From Pseudocercospora fijiensis CIRAD86 (Eukaryota; Ascomycota; Dothideomycetes; Mycosphaerellales; Mycosphaerellaceae), in NCBI RefSeq assembly GCF_000340215.1, contig NW_006921536.1, positions 4,281,664-4,345,663 on the forward strand: a DNA stretch of 64,000 nucleotides, given 5' to 3'. Shown here in pieces: positions 52,130 through 63,924 of the stretch (its first letter is position 1; every line of letters starts with the position of its first letter). The notes beneath the pieces were generated by a model. The model did not search any database and had not been told where the DNA came from. It saw nothing but the letters and a program-made list of their open reading frames with translations. Made by a program: the position numbers and the translations under genes.

Positions 52130-54890
52130 TGATTAAAGCGCTTAATTAACAACGTTATGATCGCCTCGGCCTACCTGCTACCTAGGTACCTACCTAGTGC
52201 CTACTACCTACATAACATATATAGCGCATTAGCATATCGGAGTAAAAGTGCGCTAATACGTTCTAGGGTGTCTACGCCCTTGCTTAGCGGCACCGCTTAC
52301 TATATAAAGTATAGTAGCGGCTAGTATTAAAGGCCAATTAGTACGATTGCTAGGAACTTTAGTCTTCTAGCTAGAGGTAGTAACGATTATAGTTAAGAAA
52401 GAGGGTGTTTTAAGAGCCGTATAGAAGGCAGGTTTAAAGACTAAGTACTATAGACTATAGACAACTAAGAAGGCGCTATCTAATATACTATTTACTACGC
52501 TGTCTATCTACCGTCGGCATTAATAACTACTTAGCAACGAGCTAGTATACTATTAACCTATTATTAGACCTATTCTATAGAAATCTTATAGTATTCTTCG
52601 ACAATAGCGAGGCTAAGGGCACGACTAGTTAGTCTGTCTCTTCGGCGCTTAATCGCCTATTTAAGATAGCGCTAGAGGTTCTTAATTAGGTTCAAATTAG
52701 GTAAAGAAGGCGGCTAGTTGTCTATAAGAAGAATGCGGCGAGCCTATAGCTAATAGACTATATATTCCGCTATATATACTAGAGCCGAGTCTTATTAGAA
52801 GAGTGCGGTTCTTTAGTTTAAGGTAGGCTTGTATCTAAGAGGGTGTTATTAGCTAGCGATTAGACTATTTATCTTCGATATCTCTTCCTAAACGATAGGA
52901 AGGACCTTCGAAGAATAATTTAGCCTATTAATATTGCCCTAGTCCTTTGTATTCTATAGCAACAATAGTCCTTTGCCTCTTATGCCGCTTATATAGCCCT
53001 ATATTATTTAGTATAGAAGGCGTTAGAAGCGAGGCCTTAAATATACGTCTTAGTTGCGCTTAGTACGGCGGCAAGTAACGAAGACTCTCTCGTATAAGCT
53101 ATTACGGACAGTATACTCGTTACTCTAAAGGACATTAGCCTAGTTAGAGAGTATCTAGTTAATATAGAAGATAGCCTATTCGAGCCTTAATCGTCGAGTG
53201 CGGTCGTTATAGAAAGGACGAGGGCGAGCGACGTAACGGCGGTAGCCGTACCTTCTATAGATTCGAGAGATTATTAATAGACTATACGTTAAACCGAGGG
53301 CGTTACGGACTTCTCGATAAGTTATTCGCCGAGTAATAGCATTCTAAGTAATAAATTAGAGTATTTAGCGCTCCTATACGAGTATATAGAGCCTGCGGCC
53401 TCTTCGAAGTGTTAGTAGATAGTAAAGTATAAGCTCTCGAATATAGACTAAATCCTCGCTATCGATTCCTAGGCGCTCTCTATAACGGTATAGTATAAAT
53501 AGCTCATTTATAACCTTATAAATAGTCGAGAGCGCTCGCCGAGACTATTCTAAGATCCGAAGAAGAGGCTATTTTACTATACGGTAGAGTTGTTTAATAG
53601 TAGTACGTAGTTTATATAGAAGGACGGCTCGGCGGAGAATTCGCTACTCGGTAGTTTATTAGGTCGCGATTTCGTAGGTTAGTAATAGACCTAGATCCCT
53701 AAAAATAAGGGATGCGAGTAATAGCAGTGTTAACTGTCTAGAAGGCCGATTTGCGAGTAGTATAGCAGGCAGTATTAGGTGCAATAAATTAGTAGATTAT
53801 ATCGATTAAGATAAATTCTCGGTCGAGGAACTAGAGGTATTAAATAACGTTACTAAGCCCTCGGAGCTTTAACTCCGGTCTAATAGGAATCGCCGGGTAC
53901 GCGGGGTAATCCGAACTAAGGCTAAGTTATTATCTAAAGATCGAGACTCTTCTTTAGTTAAATCGATAACTTTAATATTAATACGACGTATTTAGCCTCT
54001 TAGTTAGTCTTTAAGTTGCCGCTATTCTTCTAGCTGCATTTCCGATTTATTATACTCCGGCGGACGGTTATAAACCGGCGGTAGAGTCGATAGGGTACGA
54101 TCGCGGTAGTAGACATAATAGGGAGCAAATCGGGCAAGTAGATTAATAGTTAGTAGTCGACGACGACCCTACGATAGAGCCGGCGGCAACAAAGGTAATC
54201 TAGATCGATAAGGCAATAGTGCTAGTTTAAAGGCTAGTATTAAACTAACTAAACGGACTAAGGGCATTATAGAAGGTATTAGACTTCCGCGGTTACTAGT
54301 AAGGTCGGAAAGTAGGTTTAACTAGGCTCTATATTCCTCGCCTTGCTCGAGGGCTTTAAGTAATACTAGACGGCGCTAGTCTAGTAGACGGTATACCTCT
54401 AGAAGGTTAGTATATCGTTAGTTACGAAGAGGTAGCGTACCTCGAGTATAAATAGCGCTAGAATAACCTCTTCGGCAGCTATATTACGCGTACTACTCGT
54501 CGGAGTAAGCGTACGGTATTATAAGAGAACGAGAGAGAAGCTAACTATTTAATAGGGGACTCTATATATATATCTACTACCGAAAGCACCTATTTATCGC
54601 CGACCGCTTCTTTATACCTCCTTTATAATTATACTCTCGAATACTTTAATCTAGCGTAGACCTACTCCTAATTATATAACGACCTTTAGCTTACTTCTAA
54701 ATCACTCCTTCTTCCTTTCTTTAATATTACAAAAAGCTTATAAATAATATATTATTAAATCTACTAAAAGACGGTGTCTTTATGCCCTAGATAGTGTCTA
54801 TACGTAATTTGAAGCTAGCTAGTCGGCAAGGGCTATAGTGGATACTGATAGCCAAGCCTCCCTTATTAGCCTCGGCAGCGACATCTCAAA
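52130..54890. repeat. RIP-mutated transposon block with Tc1/mariner relic
   Basis: Sharp change to TpA-rich, CpA/TpG-poor sequence without open frames, starting about 230 bp upstream of UFD1 and ending near 54890. A Tc1/mariner-type transposase relic is readable at about 52980-53310 on the minus strand. The right part (about 53700-54650) holds further frame relics that I cannot classify. I did not find matching terminal inverted repeats, so element borders are approximate. Confidence 0.75.
52980..53310 (-). pseudogene. Tc1/mariner transposase fragment, stop-riddled
   Basis: Minus-strand reading with stops taken as Gln or Trp gives RRYGYRRYVARPRPFYNDRT, RRLRLEWAIFYIN, W-x-L-x-N-W-A-N-V-LWSNE and ERVFVTCRRT. 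This is the order of the Tc1/mariner DDE domain: the RPRPFLNDxTRxxRLxWA helix, the W-x-x-E/D-W motif, the WSDE catalytic strand and the WRRP-like segment. The stops fall at expected Trp or Gln sites. Confidence 0.72.
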
Positions 54891-56550
54891 TTGGTATAGA
54901 TCACTGCAATTAGTGGTGCCGGAAGGCTCCTAACCTTGGGCGGCAGTGCGGCGGAACAGGGGCTATTCCCTGCACTTTCACTCCGATGTGCCAACGCGCT
55001 ATACTGGCACTTCCAAGTTCAAGGTTCTCCTGTTCCTTCACCGCAACAACTGCCTTCCAGAGCGAAGTGTGTGCGCGACTCGCCCCCAAGTTCAGCATGC
55101 ACTGATCAAAGCGGATTCGATAGGCTTCTTCACCGCCGTTTTTGCAGAGTCACTGTCGAATGCGGTATTGCCGGGATCCTTCCTTGATTCTTGAATGCGA
55201 ATGTCGCCGACACGCAACAGCAGTTCCATGCCGATTGTGCGACGGATGCTGCTCTAGACCATGCCAACACCAGCGCACAGCAAGCATTGCGAAGAAGCGA
55301 CACAAGATCAGGCGAAGCTCTCCAAGACAGGCAAATATCTCGCACATTGGATATCATTTCGAACAATCACGCGCCTTTCACGCTTACCCTCTCCTTTGTG
55401 AGGCCTGATCCTGGTAAAGGCCATCTGTACTGTATAGATGCACTGCTGTTGCTGGCTGGATAGGAGAATTAACGTTCTTTTCGACATCTATCGCGCTGAA
55501 CGGGTCTCCAACTTCTTCTCCGGACATGTCGGTTCCATCACCACAACATGATTGGCACTGTCAAACAACACCCTGCTGCACGCGAGTGCCATGAAGCAGC
55601 CATCTGCCTATCGCTCCCACACGCCGGCAAGCCATACGTCGTTCTGCAGAAGATCCGCATGCGAGTAGGGGCCCTACGTCTCAGCTGAAGCCTGAATTAA
55701 TCGAGCGAAAACGCAGATGCAGAATTCTTCTCCGTCTCACCAGCAGTCGAAATCACCTTCATTTCCTCAGAGTCTTGCGTACCGAATCCTGCCTGCTTCA
55801 GGAACACAACGGATTGTGCATCCTGCAGTTACCCGTTGTGAGCACGTATTTTGCTGCATTCGATGTGCCTCGCTATGTTCACTGGCGCGACATGCCTCTC
55901 GGATCACGGCTGGGGCTGCAACAACGGCTGTAGCCTGTAGGACTAGTGGCTTTCCCAAGCGGCCATCACGGCTCCACTTCGCGCAAAAGCGTGATGCTTA
56001 TTTGAATGCAAGCAACAGCGAACGACTCCGCCTCAGCGCCAGGAAGCGCACTCAGCTAAGACCAGAGTCTTTCTGCTTGAGCACTCTTGAAGCACCACCT
56101 TGCCGGTCTTGCATGTGATGAGCCAGCAGTGCCATGGTGCCTCCGCCCTTGGCCTGCACACTCGTCTGTCACCACAGGCGCCGTCATCCCGTTTGCTGCT
56201 AGTAGCTTTATTATGTGCGGAGGCCATGCCTTACTCGCTATACTTCAACTGGACGGGTGAACCTAGTCGACAGTAGCGCCAGTGCAAAATCGAGCTGCAG
56301 CTATGAATAGGATGGACTCTCGATCCTGAACTATTGCAGGATTGCTGACTTAACCACAACACTATTCCTACCTGCAGAACTGGAGCTCCCTGTGCGGAGA
56401 CTCTCAGGTACATAAACAGTCGTGACGTCCCAGCAGATCGCTTTCCACCAGCTCTCAATCGCAACCTCTCCAGCTGCAGTCAAGGTCAGAGCCAAGCATC
56501 AGCTTTCAAGTCAATCGTTTAGACACTCTTCCAACTACCACCTGACCAAG
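54891..56550. other. Intergenic between RIP block and NTF2-like gene
   Basis: 1.66 kb of normal composition. Several short frames on both strands, none protein-like enough to call. The last 130 bp look like a leader for the secreted protein. Confidence 0.5.
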
Positions 56551-57150
56551 ATGCGCGCCGCATTCTTCGCTGGCCTTGTCGGTCTTGCCTCTGCGGCCTC
56601 TCTTGGACGACGAGGCGGTCCAGGCGGTCCAGGCGGTTGCATCGATGATGCCGGTGCCCAAAAGGTCGCCGACAACTTCCGCACCCTCATCACCAGCTAC
56701 TCCAATGCCTCTGCCGAAGCCTACCTCACCCAGGACTTCACTGACTACTCCGACTCTGTGAACGAACTGATCAACAATGGCTGCCCCAACGGCCCACAGC
56801 CTCTGGGCTCTGCCACCTTCACCAGCCTTCAGTCCTTCGAGGCCGGCCAGGGGGGTCAACCAAGCATCCCATTCGAGAACCTCAACGTATGGCACGGATG
56901 CGACTTCGTCGCTCTCCGATGGAAGTCCAGCGCTCCTGGCACCGTCCAGCCGGAGCAACAAGTCACCGGTATCATCATCCTGGAGGTCTCATGCAACCAG
57001 GGTAACACGGGCGAGCCATGGCTGATCAACACCGTCTACTCCGAATTCAACAGCGGTGCCTGGCTCTACGATCTCGGCGTCTTCACCCCAACTTGCAGCT
57101 CGAGCAAGGTCAAACGTACCAGCAACGGTCTGCCAATCCGCATGTTGTAA
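56551..57150 (+). CDS. Small secreted NTF2-like domain protein
   Basis: Intronless, 199 residues from ATG 56551. The signal peptide is MRAAFFAGLVGLASAASLGR, with a Lys/Arg-type site at RR shortly after. A Gly/Pro linker follows, then an NTF2/SnoaL-like alpha+beta domain: ADNFRTLITSYSNASAEAYL, DFTDYSDSVNELIN, an aromatic FENLNVWHGCDFVALRW strand, GIIILEVSCNQ, then WLINTVYSEFNSGAWLYDLG. There are five cysteines in the mature part. Small, secreted, one domain, in a gene-poor stretch between two RIP islands: features of a candidate effector, though NTF2-like secreted proteins are also widespread in saprotrophs. Activity is unknown. The longer frame upstream (from 56422) is leader sequence. Confidence 0.82.
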   Translation: MRAAFFAGLVGLASAASLGRRGGPGGPGGCIDDAGAQKVADNFRTLITSYSNASAEAYLTQDFTDYSDSVNELINNGCPNGPQPLGSATFTSLQSFEAGQGGQPSIPFENLNVWHGCDFVALRWKSSAPGTVQPEQQVTGIIILEVSCNQGNTGEPWLINTVYSEFNSGAWLYDLGVFTPTCSSSKVKRTSNGLPIRML

Positions 57151-58300
57151 ACTAGAGATTGTAAAAGGATAGCTAGCATGTCTGGTGGAAGCGGGTTTCT
57201 TAGAGCATGTCGCTGAGTCGACCATTTCGTATACTGCTATGTGCTTTCTACAAGGAATGCGGGAGCATTATTGAGGCGTGCATCTTGATCACCTTTAGCG
57301 GTAATGATGACCATTGAAAGCAATTTCTCCAGAGGCCTAAGCATCACCATCTCAATTTACCTTTTTGCTGTCTTGCGCAATGACGAAATTTTCGCACTCC
57401 GATCGACTCTCGACGCAGTCATGTCTCTACAGTAGCTGCTTATCTCCTCTCCATTACATCGGTGCTTCGAACCTGCCTTCTTCTTCTGCCTTCTCACCAA
57501 CCCAAGCTCCACACATTAACTTCATGACACGTTCAACAATTCAACATCCGCACCACTCCGCTTTCCTGTTCGTTCACTATCCGCCGGCATGGCATGGGAA
57601 CACTGTTGAAACTGAAACTAACTTTCAATCCCACATATTCAAAGCCGTGGAGAGAGTGGAGACCCGGTCGAACAACACATTTTCCACGTCATCCGGCATC
57701 CGGCATCCGGTATTCGACCACGTGAGGGCCTGTTCATTCCTTTCAATACTTCTTTGCATTTGCATGAACTGAAGAGAAAGGAAGATATTCTCCGAAGGTG
57801 CAGGATCTTGGTTTGTGGAGATGATTCTTGGATTTTGTGTGATGGGATTCATTGGGATGGGATTGTGCCTGTCTCATGTTCTGGAACCTGCAGGGGCATC
57901 GCTGACAGCAAAAGGTAGATCCCAATGAGATGGGACATCCTAAAGGATTTGTTCGGAAGAGGAGGAAGTCTCGCGAGGACAAGCAGGTTCTTCACCTCGT
58001 CAACCAGGGGCATCAATACCACCAATACGATGAGACTAGTATTGAAGGAAATGCCAACTACTCACACAGATTTCCATATCTCCAGATCTGAGGCAGTTGC
58101 TGGAATTGTGCCAAATGGTTGCAAGATACCGCAGAGAAACAAACAGGATCTTCATACAGAAAGACTTTCTGGCACTTCTTTTACGACACCCCGAAAGGAC
58201 ACAAAACAAACCTTGCTGTATCGTCTGAGACCAACTGTGGCCGTCTCGAAATTCGAGCCGGTCTCTGGACCAATGCAGGATGAGTCAATGGAATACGGGT
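57151..58300. other. Downstream flank of the NTF2-like gene, no gene called
   Basis: 1.15 kb of normal composition with a few 60-130-codon frames (for example 57925-58302 +) that lack protein-like sequence. A tiny ATCCGGC repeat occurs at about 57698-57712. Confidence 0.45.
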
Positions 58301-58739
58301 AAATACTCAAATGGGAATCATTGGCATAGTAATTACTGAGATGGGACTCCTCTTACTTAGATAGTAAACATTGGCATAGGAATTACTTAGATAGGACTAG
58401 TCCTATCTAACTAGCTTTTTGTAGCTATAGGAATTATAGGCATAGGAAACATTAGTACAAAAATTACACGTATAGGAAACATTAGCGCAAAAATTATACG
58501 CATAGGATTTTCTATATTCGTAGCCTTAGCTAGTAGATACACAAATATATACTACTAAAGTAATTTAGTACAAAACGATTAAAGAGTCCTTCGTACGCTC
58601 GATCCTATTATTTAGCTTACATTTTCTATATCCTATACTACGTGCTATAAATATAGAAAAGATAGTATAGACTCGGCGGATCGACTTTACGACTATACTA
58701 CTTTACGACTTTACGACTTAAGTACAAAACGACTAGCTT

Positions 58740-58960
58740 TTAACCGCTCGACCTTCGTAGCAATCGACCTTCGCTATAATCGACTTTCTATATTCGTAGC
58801 AATCGACCTTCGTAGCAATCTACCTTCGCCGTAATCGACTTTCTATATTCGTAGCAATCTACCTTCGTAGCAATCTACCTTTGTAGCAATCTACCTTCGT
58901 AGTAATCTACCTTCGTAGTAATCGACTTTCTATATTCGTATATATTTACTATAGATATAG
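58740..58960 (+). repeat. Tandem repeat of a 16 bp unit
   Basis: About ten units of the type TACCTTCGTAGCAATC or GACCTTCGTAGTAATC. Some are interrupted by GACTTTCTATATTCG and the block ends at a TTTCTATAT...ATATAGAAA hairpin (about 58925-58965). Confidence 0.8.
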
Positions 58961-59160
58961 AAAATCGATTAGTTATATATATTCTAATCAATCCTAACTA
59001 GTTACTCTCCTCTACTCTAAACTTAAAACCTAATCGGTCCCTTTTACTATAATCTGCAGTTCTACTATTATTAGTTCGTAGGGATAGTATCGGGGAGCCT
59101 CGGGCTTAAAGAAACTCTAACTATTGTCGCCTAGGTCGTAAAGCTTACCTTAGCCGATTT

Positions 59161-59391
59161 ACAATTTCTATATCTAGTAGTAACTACTATAGATATAGAA
59201 ATCTATAAACGCTTTACTCGAGTAATATTACCTTATCGTAGCGCGAAGCCAATCCGTACTAACTATTATCGCAAGGTCGCGAATCTTACTCGACTAGAAT
59301 TATAGTTTCTATATCTAGTAGCAACTACTACGGATATAGAAATTTACAAACGCTTTACTTTAGTAACATTACCTCGCCGTACCGCGAAGCT
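59161..59391 (+). repeat. Duplicated ~90 bp unit containing a hairpin
   Basis: Copies at about 59161-59250 and 59302-59391. Each begins with a near-palindrome, TTTCTATATCTAGTAG...CTACTAnnGATATAGAAA, followed by AAACGCTTTACT and GTAGCGCGAAGC-like sequence. The copies differ mostly by transitions. Confidence 0.75.
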
Positions 59392-61154
59392 AATTACTGT
59401 TACCTAATCTAAGTAAAGCCCTACCTAGACCCTCGTTATTACTTAAACAATAGAATAATAGCTATAGGGTTTTACGATAGTATATCTTTTCCTTAGTTCT
59501 TCCTTCTACTTCTTCTTCCCTTCTTCCTTTAGATATCGTATATACCCTCTTACCCTCGTCTACAATATTACCTTAAATATAAGACCTACGTTAACGGTAT
59601 AGGAAGTAACAAAGATAGCCGGTCCCTAGTTTACTCCGACTGCTCGCGGTTACCCCTTCTTTAGCTAGGTACGACTTAACTAAACTTAGATAAGGAAGGC
59701 ATTAAGTAACTAATTTGCTTTATTTAGAGCTCTACCGCCTACCGCCGCGGCCGCCGTGCTATTCTATAAGTTGTTAACATTAATAGCATTTATTAGGAAT
59801 ATATACTAATTGCCTCTAGTCGTCGTGTTCGCAAGCGCTTAGCTACCGCCGACCTCGCCCGCCGCTCCCTTAACGCCGCTCGTTTCCGCGCGGCCTTTCT
59901 CGTACTACGCTAGCGCCGGCAGTAGTAGTAGTAGCAGCAGCAGCAGAATAAGTATAGAGCTAGCAGGTCATTCGTAGAGCTCATTTTACTAACAGTCTAT
60001 ATAGCGATAATATTATAGTCGACGCTAGTAGCGACGACAAACTAGCCCTATAAGTTCTAGTTTAGTCCTCGAGAACTTAGTATATTTAGCATTCTTATAT
60101 CTTATCTATAGGTAGAACGACTACTAAGTGCCGCCTTTTAGCGAGGAAACTCTACCGTATGTTTAATTATTTCGAGCTCTTTTACTATTAATAGAGAGCT
60201 AATATTATTATAGTATCGACGACGATAAGCCTACCGCCGCCGCTGCCGCCGCTCTACCCTCCCCCTCCCCCTCTTTAGCCTCCTCTTTTTTCGAGCCTGC
60301 TACCGCTGCCCCCCCTTCTAGCTCCCTTATGCCTATCGCCGCCGCCGCCTCTCCCTCCGCCCCCTCTATACTAATCGTTGCGCCTCGCGAGGTACTAACT
60401 TTTCCGGGTAAGACCCTAGCCGACCGGGCTAGTAATAGACGCGGTCGTCTAGCGAAAGCTAGCAAGAATATAGTGCCGCTTCGCCGCCTAGAGGCGGTAG
60501 ATAAGTAGTAGTCTATTTTAGAGAAAAAGTAGCGTCGTATATTTAACTTTAGAGTATAGAGGTCTGTATATATATACTAATAATTATTTAGTTTACCCTA
60601 GCTATTAGAAGATCTAGTCGCATATCGGCCGTATTATAGAGATCCTGTCGCTATCTCGCCGCCGCCGCCGCCTATATATCGAGTGCTACCGCGAGCTAAC
60701 CTACGAGTGCCGCGAGTACGCTACTAATGCCTTTAGTATATAGCGTAAGTGCGCCCGCTGCATTTAGGCGAACTATCTATATATAGATCGCGACTCGCCG
60801 CCTTGTTTATCGTCGGATAGTTCGGATAGTTCGGAGGCTAAGAGTAATAAGGACAAGGAGTAGGCGCTAGGTCTTTGTTTTTCTGTTTTTTTTTTCTACT
60901 ATTTAGTCTTAGTCTAGGTTAGTCTAGGTTTGGCTAGTGTTCGGTTCTCGAGGCCGCCTCGTCGCAAGACGAGGTCGTAAGACCTTATAGCATCTCGTAG
61001 TAGCTAGCGCGCTATTACGCTATTAAAAATAAAACTTACTATATAGCGCTAGATGCTGCTATTGCTAACCGCTTGTATTCTCTTATTCTCTTATACTATC
61101 GCAGTTCTTGTCTATATCGATAGGCCTTCTTATCGTAGGTACCTATAGTCGATC

Positions 61155-61472
61155 GAATTTCTATATTTATTACTATAGATACCCGCTAGCACCCGCGTTA
61201 GCTAGCTAATCGTGAATTTCTGTATTTATAGGCATACCTACGTACTTCTACATTCGTAATCTCTAGAAGGCCTAGTATATCCTATTTATAAAGTATTAAT
61301 ATCGTAGACTCGAGAACTCTAGTTACGTCGGTCGTAGAGCGTATACTTCGAGAAGTTACGTCGATTGCCTATTTAGCTATTTGCCTCGCTCGTTACAATT
61401 TCTATATTTACTAAACTAGATACCCGCTAGTGCCCGCATCTGCCGACTAATCGTAAATTTCTGTATTTATAG
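61155..61472 (+). repeat. Dispersed direct repeat pair
   Basis: Copies of about 77 bp at 61155-61232 and 61396-61472. Both contain TTTCTATATTTA, then AGATACCCGCTAG, then AATCGT and AATTTCTGTATTTATAGG. Confidence 0.75.
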
Positions 61473-62339
61473 GCGGACTATTAGTCTTTTACATTCCCTA
61501 AAGCTAGGCTAAGTCTCTGCTCCTACGTTGCCTCCGCTATTGTCTACGTATATGCCTCTATCGTTAGCCTCGATTTAGACCTAGCTAGCGCCCCTGCTTC
61601 TAAGCCCTTCTATCCTATTATTTGCTATCTACCGTATTCGTTAACTCGTATACTATTCGACTTGTTGCCTATTGCTTGTTATTTGCCGTTTACCGTTTGC
61701 TGTTTGCGTTTATATAAACATAATAGGCGGCAAACAGCATAGTACGTAACTAGTAGTTACTATGCATTATATACGAGTCTATATGCTCTTTGTCCCCCTC
61801 TTTAGTAGAGCAACTCTAAAACTAGTACTCGAAATCGTTAATGCCTTTACCGAATATAAGAGATCTCTAGGCTTAGGTAGCTCGGATCGACGCGGAGATC
61901 TAGAGAGCAGTTCGACAAGGCTCTAGCGGCAAACTAGTTAGTCTAGATACCGAGGCTAAGGCTCGAGTAGTAATCGATCGAGAGTAGGGAGCGGAGGAGG
62001 AAAGGTAGCGGCAAAAGGCTCGAGAACAGTATAGGCGGATATAGAGCAATTATTTAGGAGAGACGCCGCTACCGTCTCTATCTGTGTCTGCTAGTAGTTA
62101 GTATAGCAACAAGAATTAGAAGCAAGGGGGAAAATGCACTACACTATAATGTAGTATAATACTATAGAATATCGACTAGGTACGAACCGGAGGTAGCGTT
62201 TAAACCTAGGCGTAGCCAGTTTCTATTATAATAGTATAGTATAGAAATAGCGAGAATTATAGCGCTGTATAGATATAGCGAGAAGCGGCGGCCGTATATA
62301 GGTATAGCTAGACTCCTGTTCTCTAGCTTAAAACCTACT

Positions 62340-62840
62340 TAGTATCTAGTTCTCTCGCTCGAAATCTACGCTACTCTTCCTAAAAACTATTAAAGCTCTA
62401 GCTCTCCTACTCGAAATCTGTACTACTCTTCCTAAAAACTATTGAAACTCTAGCTCTCCTACTCGAAATCTGTACTACTCTTCTTAAAAACTATCGAAAC
62501 TCTAGCTCTCCTACTCGAAATCTGTACTACTCTTCTTAAAAACTATCGAAACTCTAGCTATATCGCTCGAAATCTATACTGCTATACTTGAAACCTGCCG
62601 AAACTCTAGCTATATCGCTCGAAATCTGTACTACTATGCTTGAAACCTACCGAAACTCTAGCTATATCGCTCGAAATCTGTACTGCTATACTTAAAACCT
62701 GCCGAAACTCTAGCTATATCGCTCGAAATCCGTACTACTCTGCTTTAAATCCGTACTACTCTCCCCGAAACTATTAAAACTCTAGCCCTATCGCTCGAAA
62801 TCTGTACTGCTCTACTAAAAAGAACTGCGCTACTCTTCTC
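62340..62840 (+). repeat. 52 bp satellite-like tandem array
   Basis: About eight to nine units of 52 bp with the core GAAACTCTAGCTnTnnCnCT and CGAAATCTGTACTACTCT. Upstream units carry CTCTCCTA and downstream units ATATCGCT in the middle, so two subfamilies are arranged in blocks. The last units are irregular. Confidence 0.88.
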
Positions 62841-63888
62841 GAAACCTGCTTATATATACCGTTCCTACCTATAGGAGGAGCAATATTGCGCCGCATCGGC
62901 GTAGATTATGCGATTAAGCGTACGATATTAAAACAATACCGGCGACGACGATAACGAAGTGCTATTGCGAGTACGATTACGAAGGCGAGTTTCGTATATT
63001 TGATAATGCGATATTAGATTACTTCTAGTTAATGTTCGATAGTTATGTTTCTATATTTATAGTTAGTCGTATAGAATATAGAAATTCAGGCATACCTCGT
63101 ATACTTACTCGGATCTTAGACTCTATATATATGCTCTATAAACTATCGAACCTTCGCCCTACCTCCTTTATACTCGTATTAATATCTAATAATAATACGA
63201 AACATATAGTCCTTCGAACGACTATATCTAAGCTTTAGATATAACAAAATGCTACGCGGCGCCGTATTATACGCTTCGGTCGTATTTGTCTATCCCCTTA
63301 GTAGTATAAGCTAGTAAATAAAGGCCTCGTATGCCTTAACTACATCGATATAGATTGCCCCGGGTACGAATCTTAGGTAACGAGGGCTCGCCGCCGCTAC
63401 TATATAAGATAAATAATCGGTGAAATGTACGACCTAGATCCTATCGTCCTACTTTACTAGAATAATATTTATTACGTATTCCGAGTCTACTTTGTATACA
63501 AATCTCCGCATTCGACCTGTCTAGTACTATGCGATAAACGTATCCCTAGACTCCTATATACTAATAATATCTCGGTTAAGAGCGTCTATAGTATACTTCT
63601 AATCGGGGAATACTGTATCGAAATAGAAGGGGGTCGAAGGGAGTTCTAGCTTAAAGTCCGTAAGCTCGGCTCGTAGTGCTAGTTCGGGTATTGTAATCGT
63701 ATATCTCGACAATGCCGCTATAATATACGCGTTATCGAGTCTGCGAGCACGTAGGACAAGGTCCCCGACCGCGACCGAGGAGATAAGGTAGATAGCATAC
63801 TAAGACCCTAGCTAATTTCCTCCTAATTATACGTTAAATACGTTAAATTAGTATATCGTGTTCTCTATTCCCTTCGCCGACCTTCGTT

Positions 63889-63924
63889 CCTATAATAATA
63901 ATAATAATAACGACGACGACGATT
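63889..63924 (+). repeat. Compound microsatellite (ATA)n(ACG)n
   Basis: A run of ATA units directly followed by ACG units, within the RIP island. Confidence 0.85.

Noticed and set aside
57925..58302. 125-codon plus-strand frame at the edge of the RIP island
   Set aside because: Polar sequence without motif or plausible structure, running into repeat DNA; a real gene is not supported.
60208..60465. 85-codon Ala/Gly/Glu-rich minus-strand frame in the right island
   Set aside because: It is low-complexity GC-rich sequence. The opposite strand gives equally open Pro/Ala-rich reading, and the surroundings are stop-riddled.
62340..62840. Possible CRISPR array
   Set aside because: Units are head-to-tail without unique spacers, the genome is eukaryotic and no cas genes are present.
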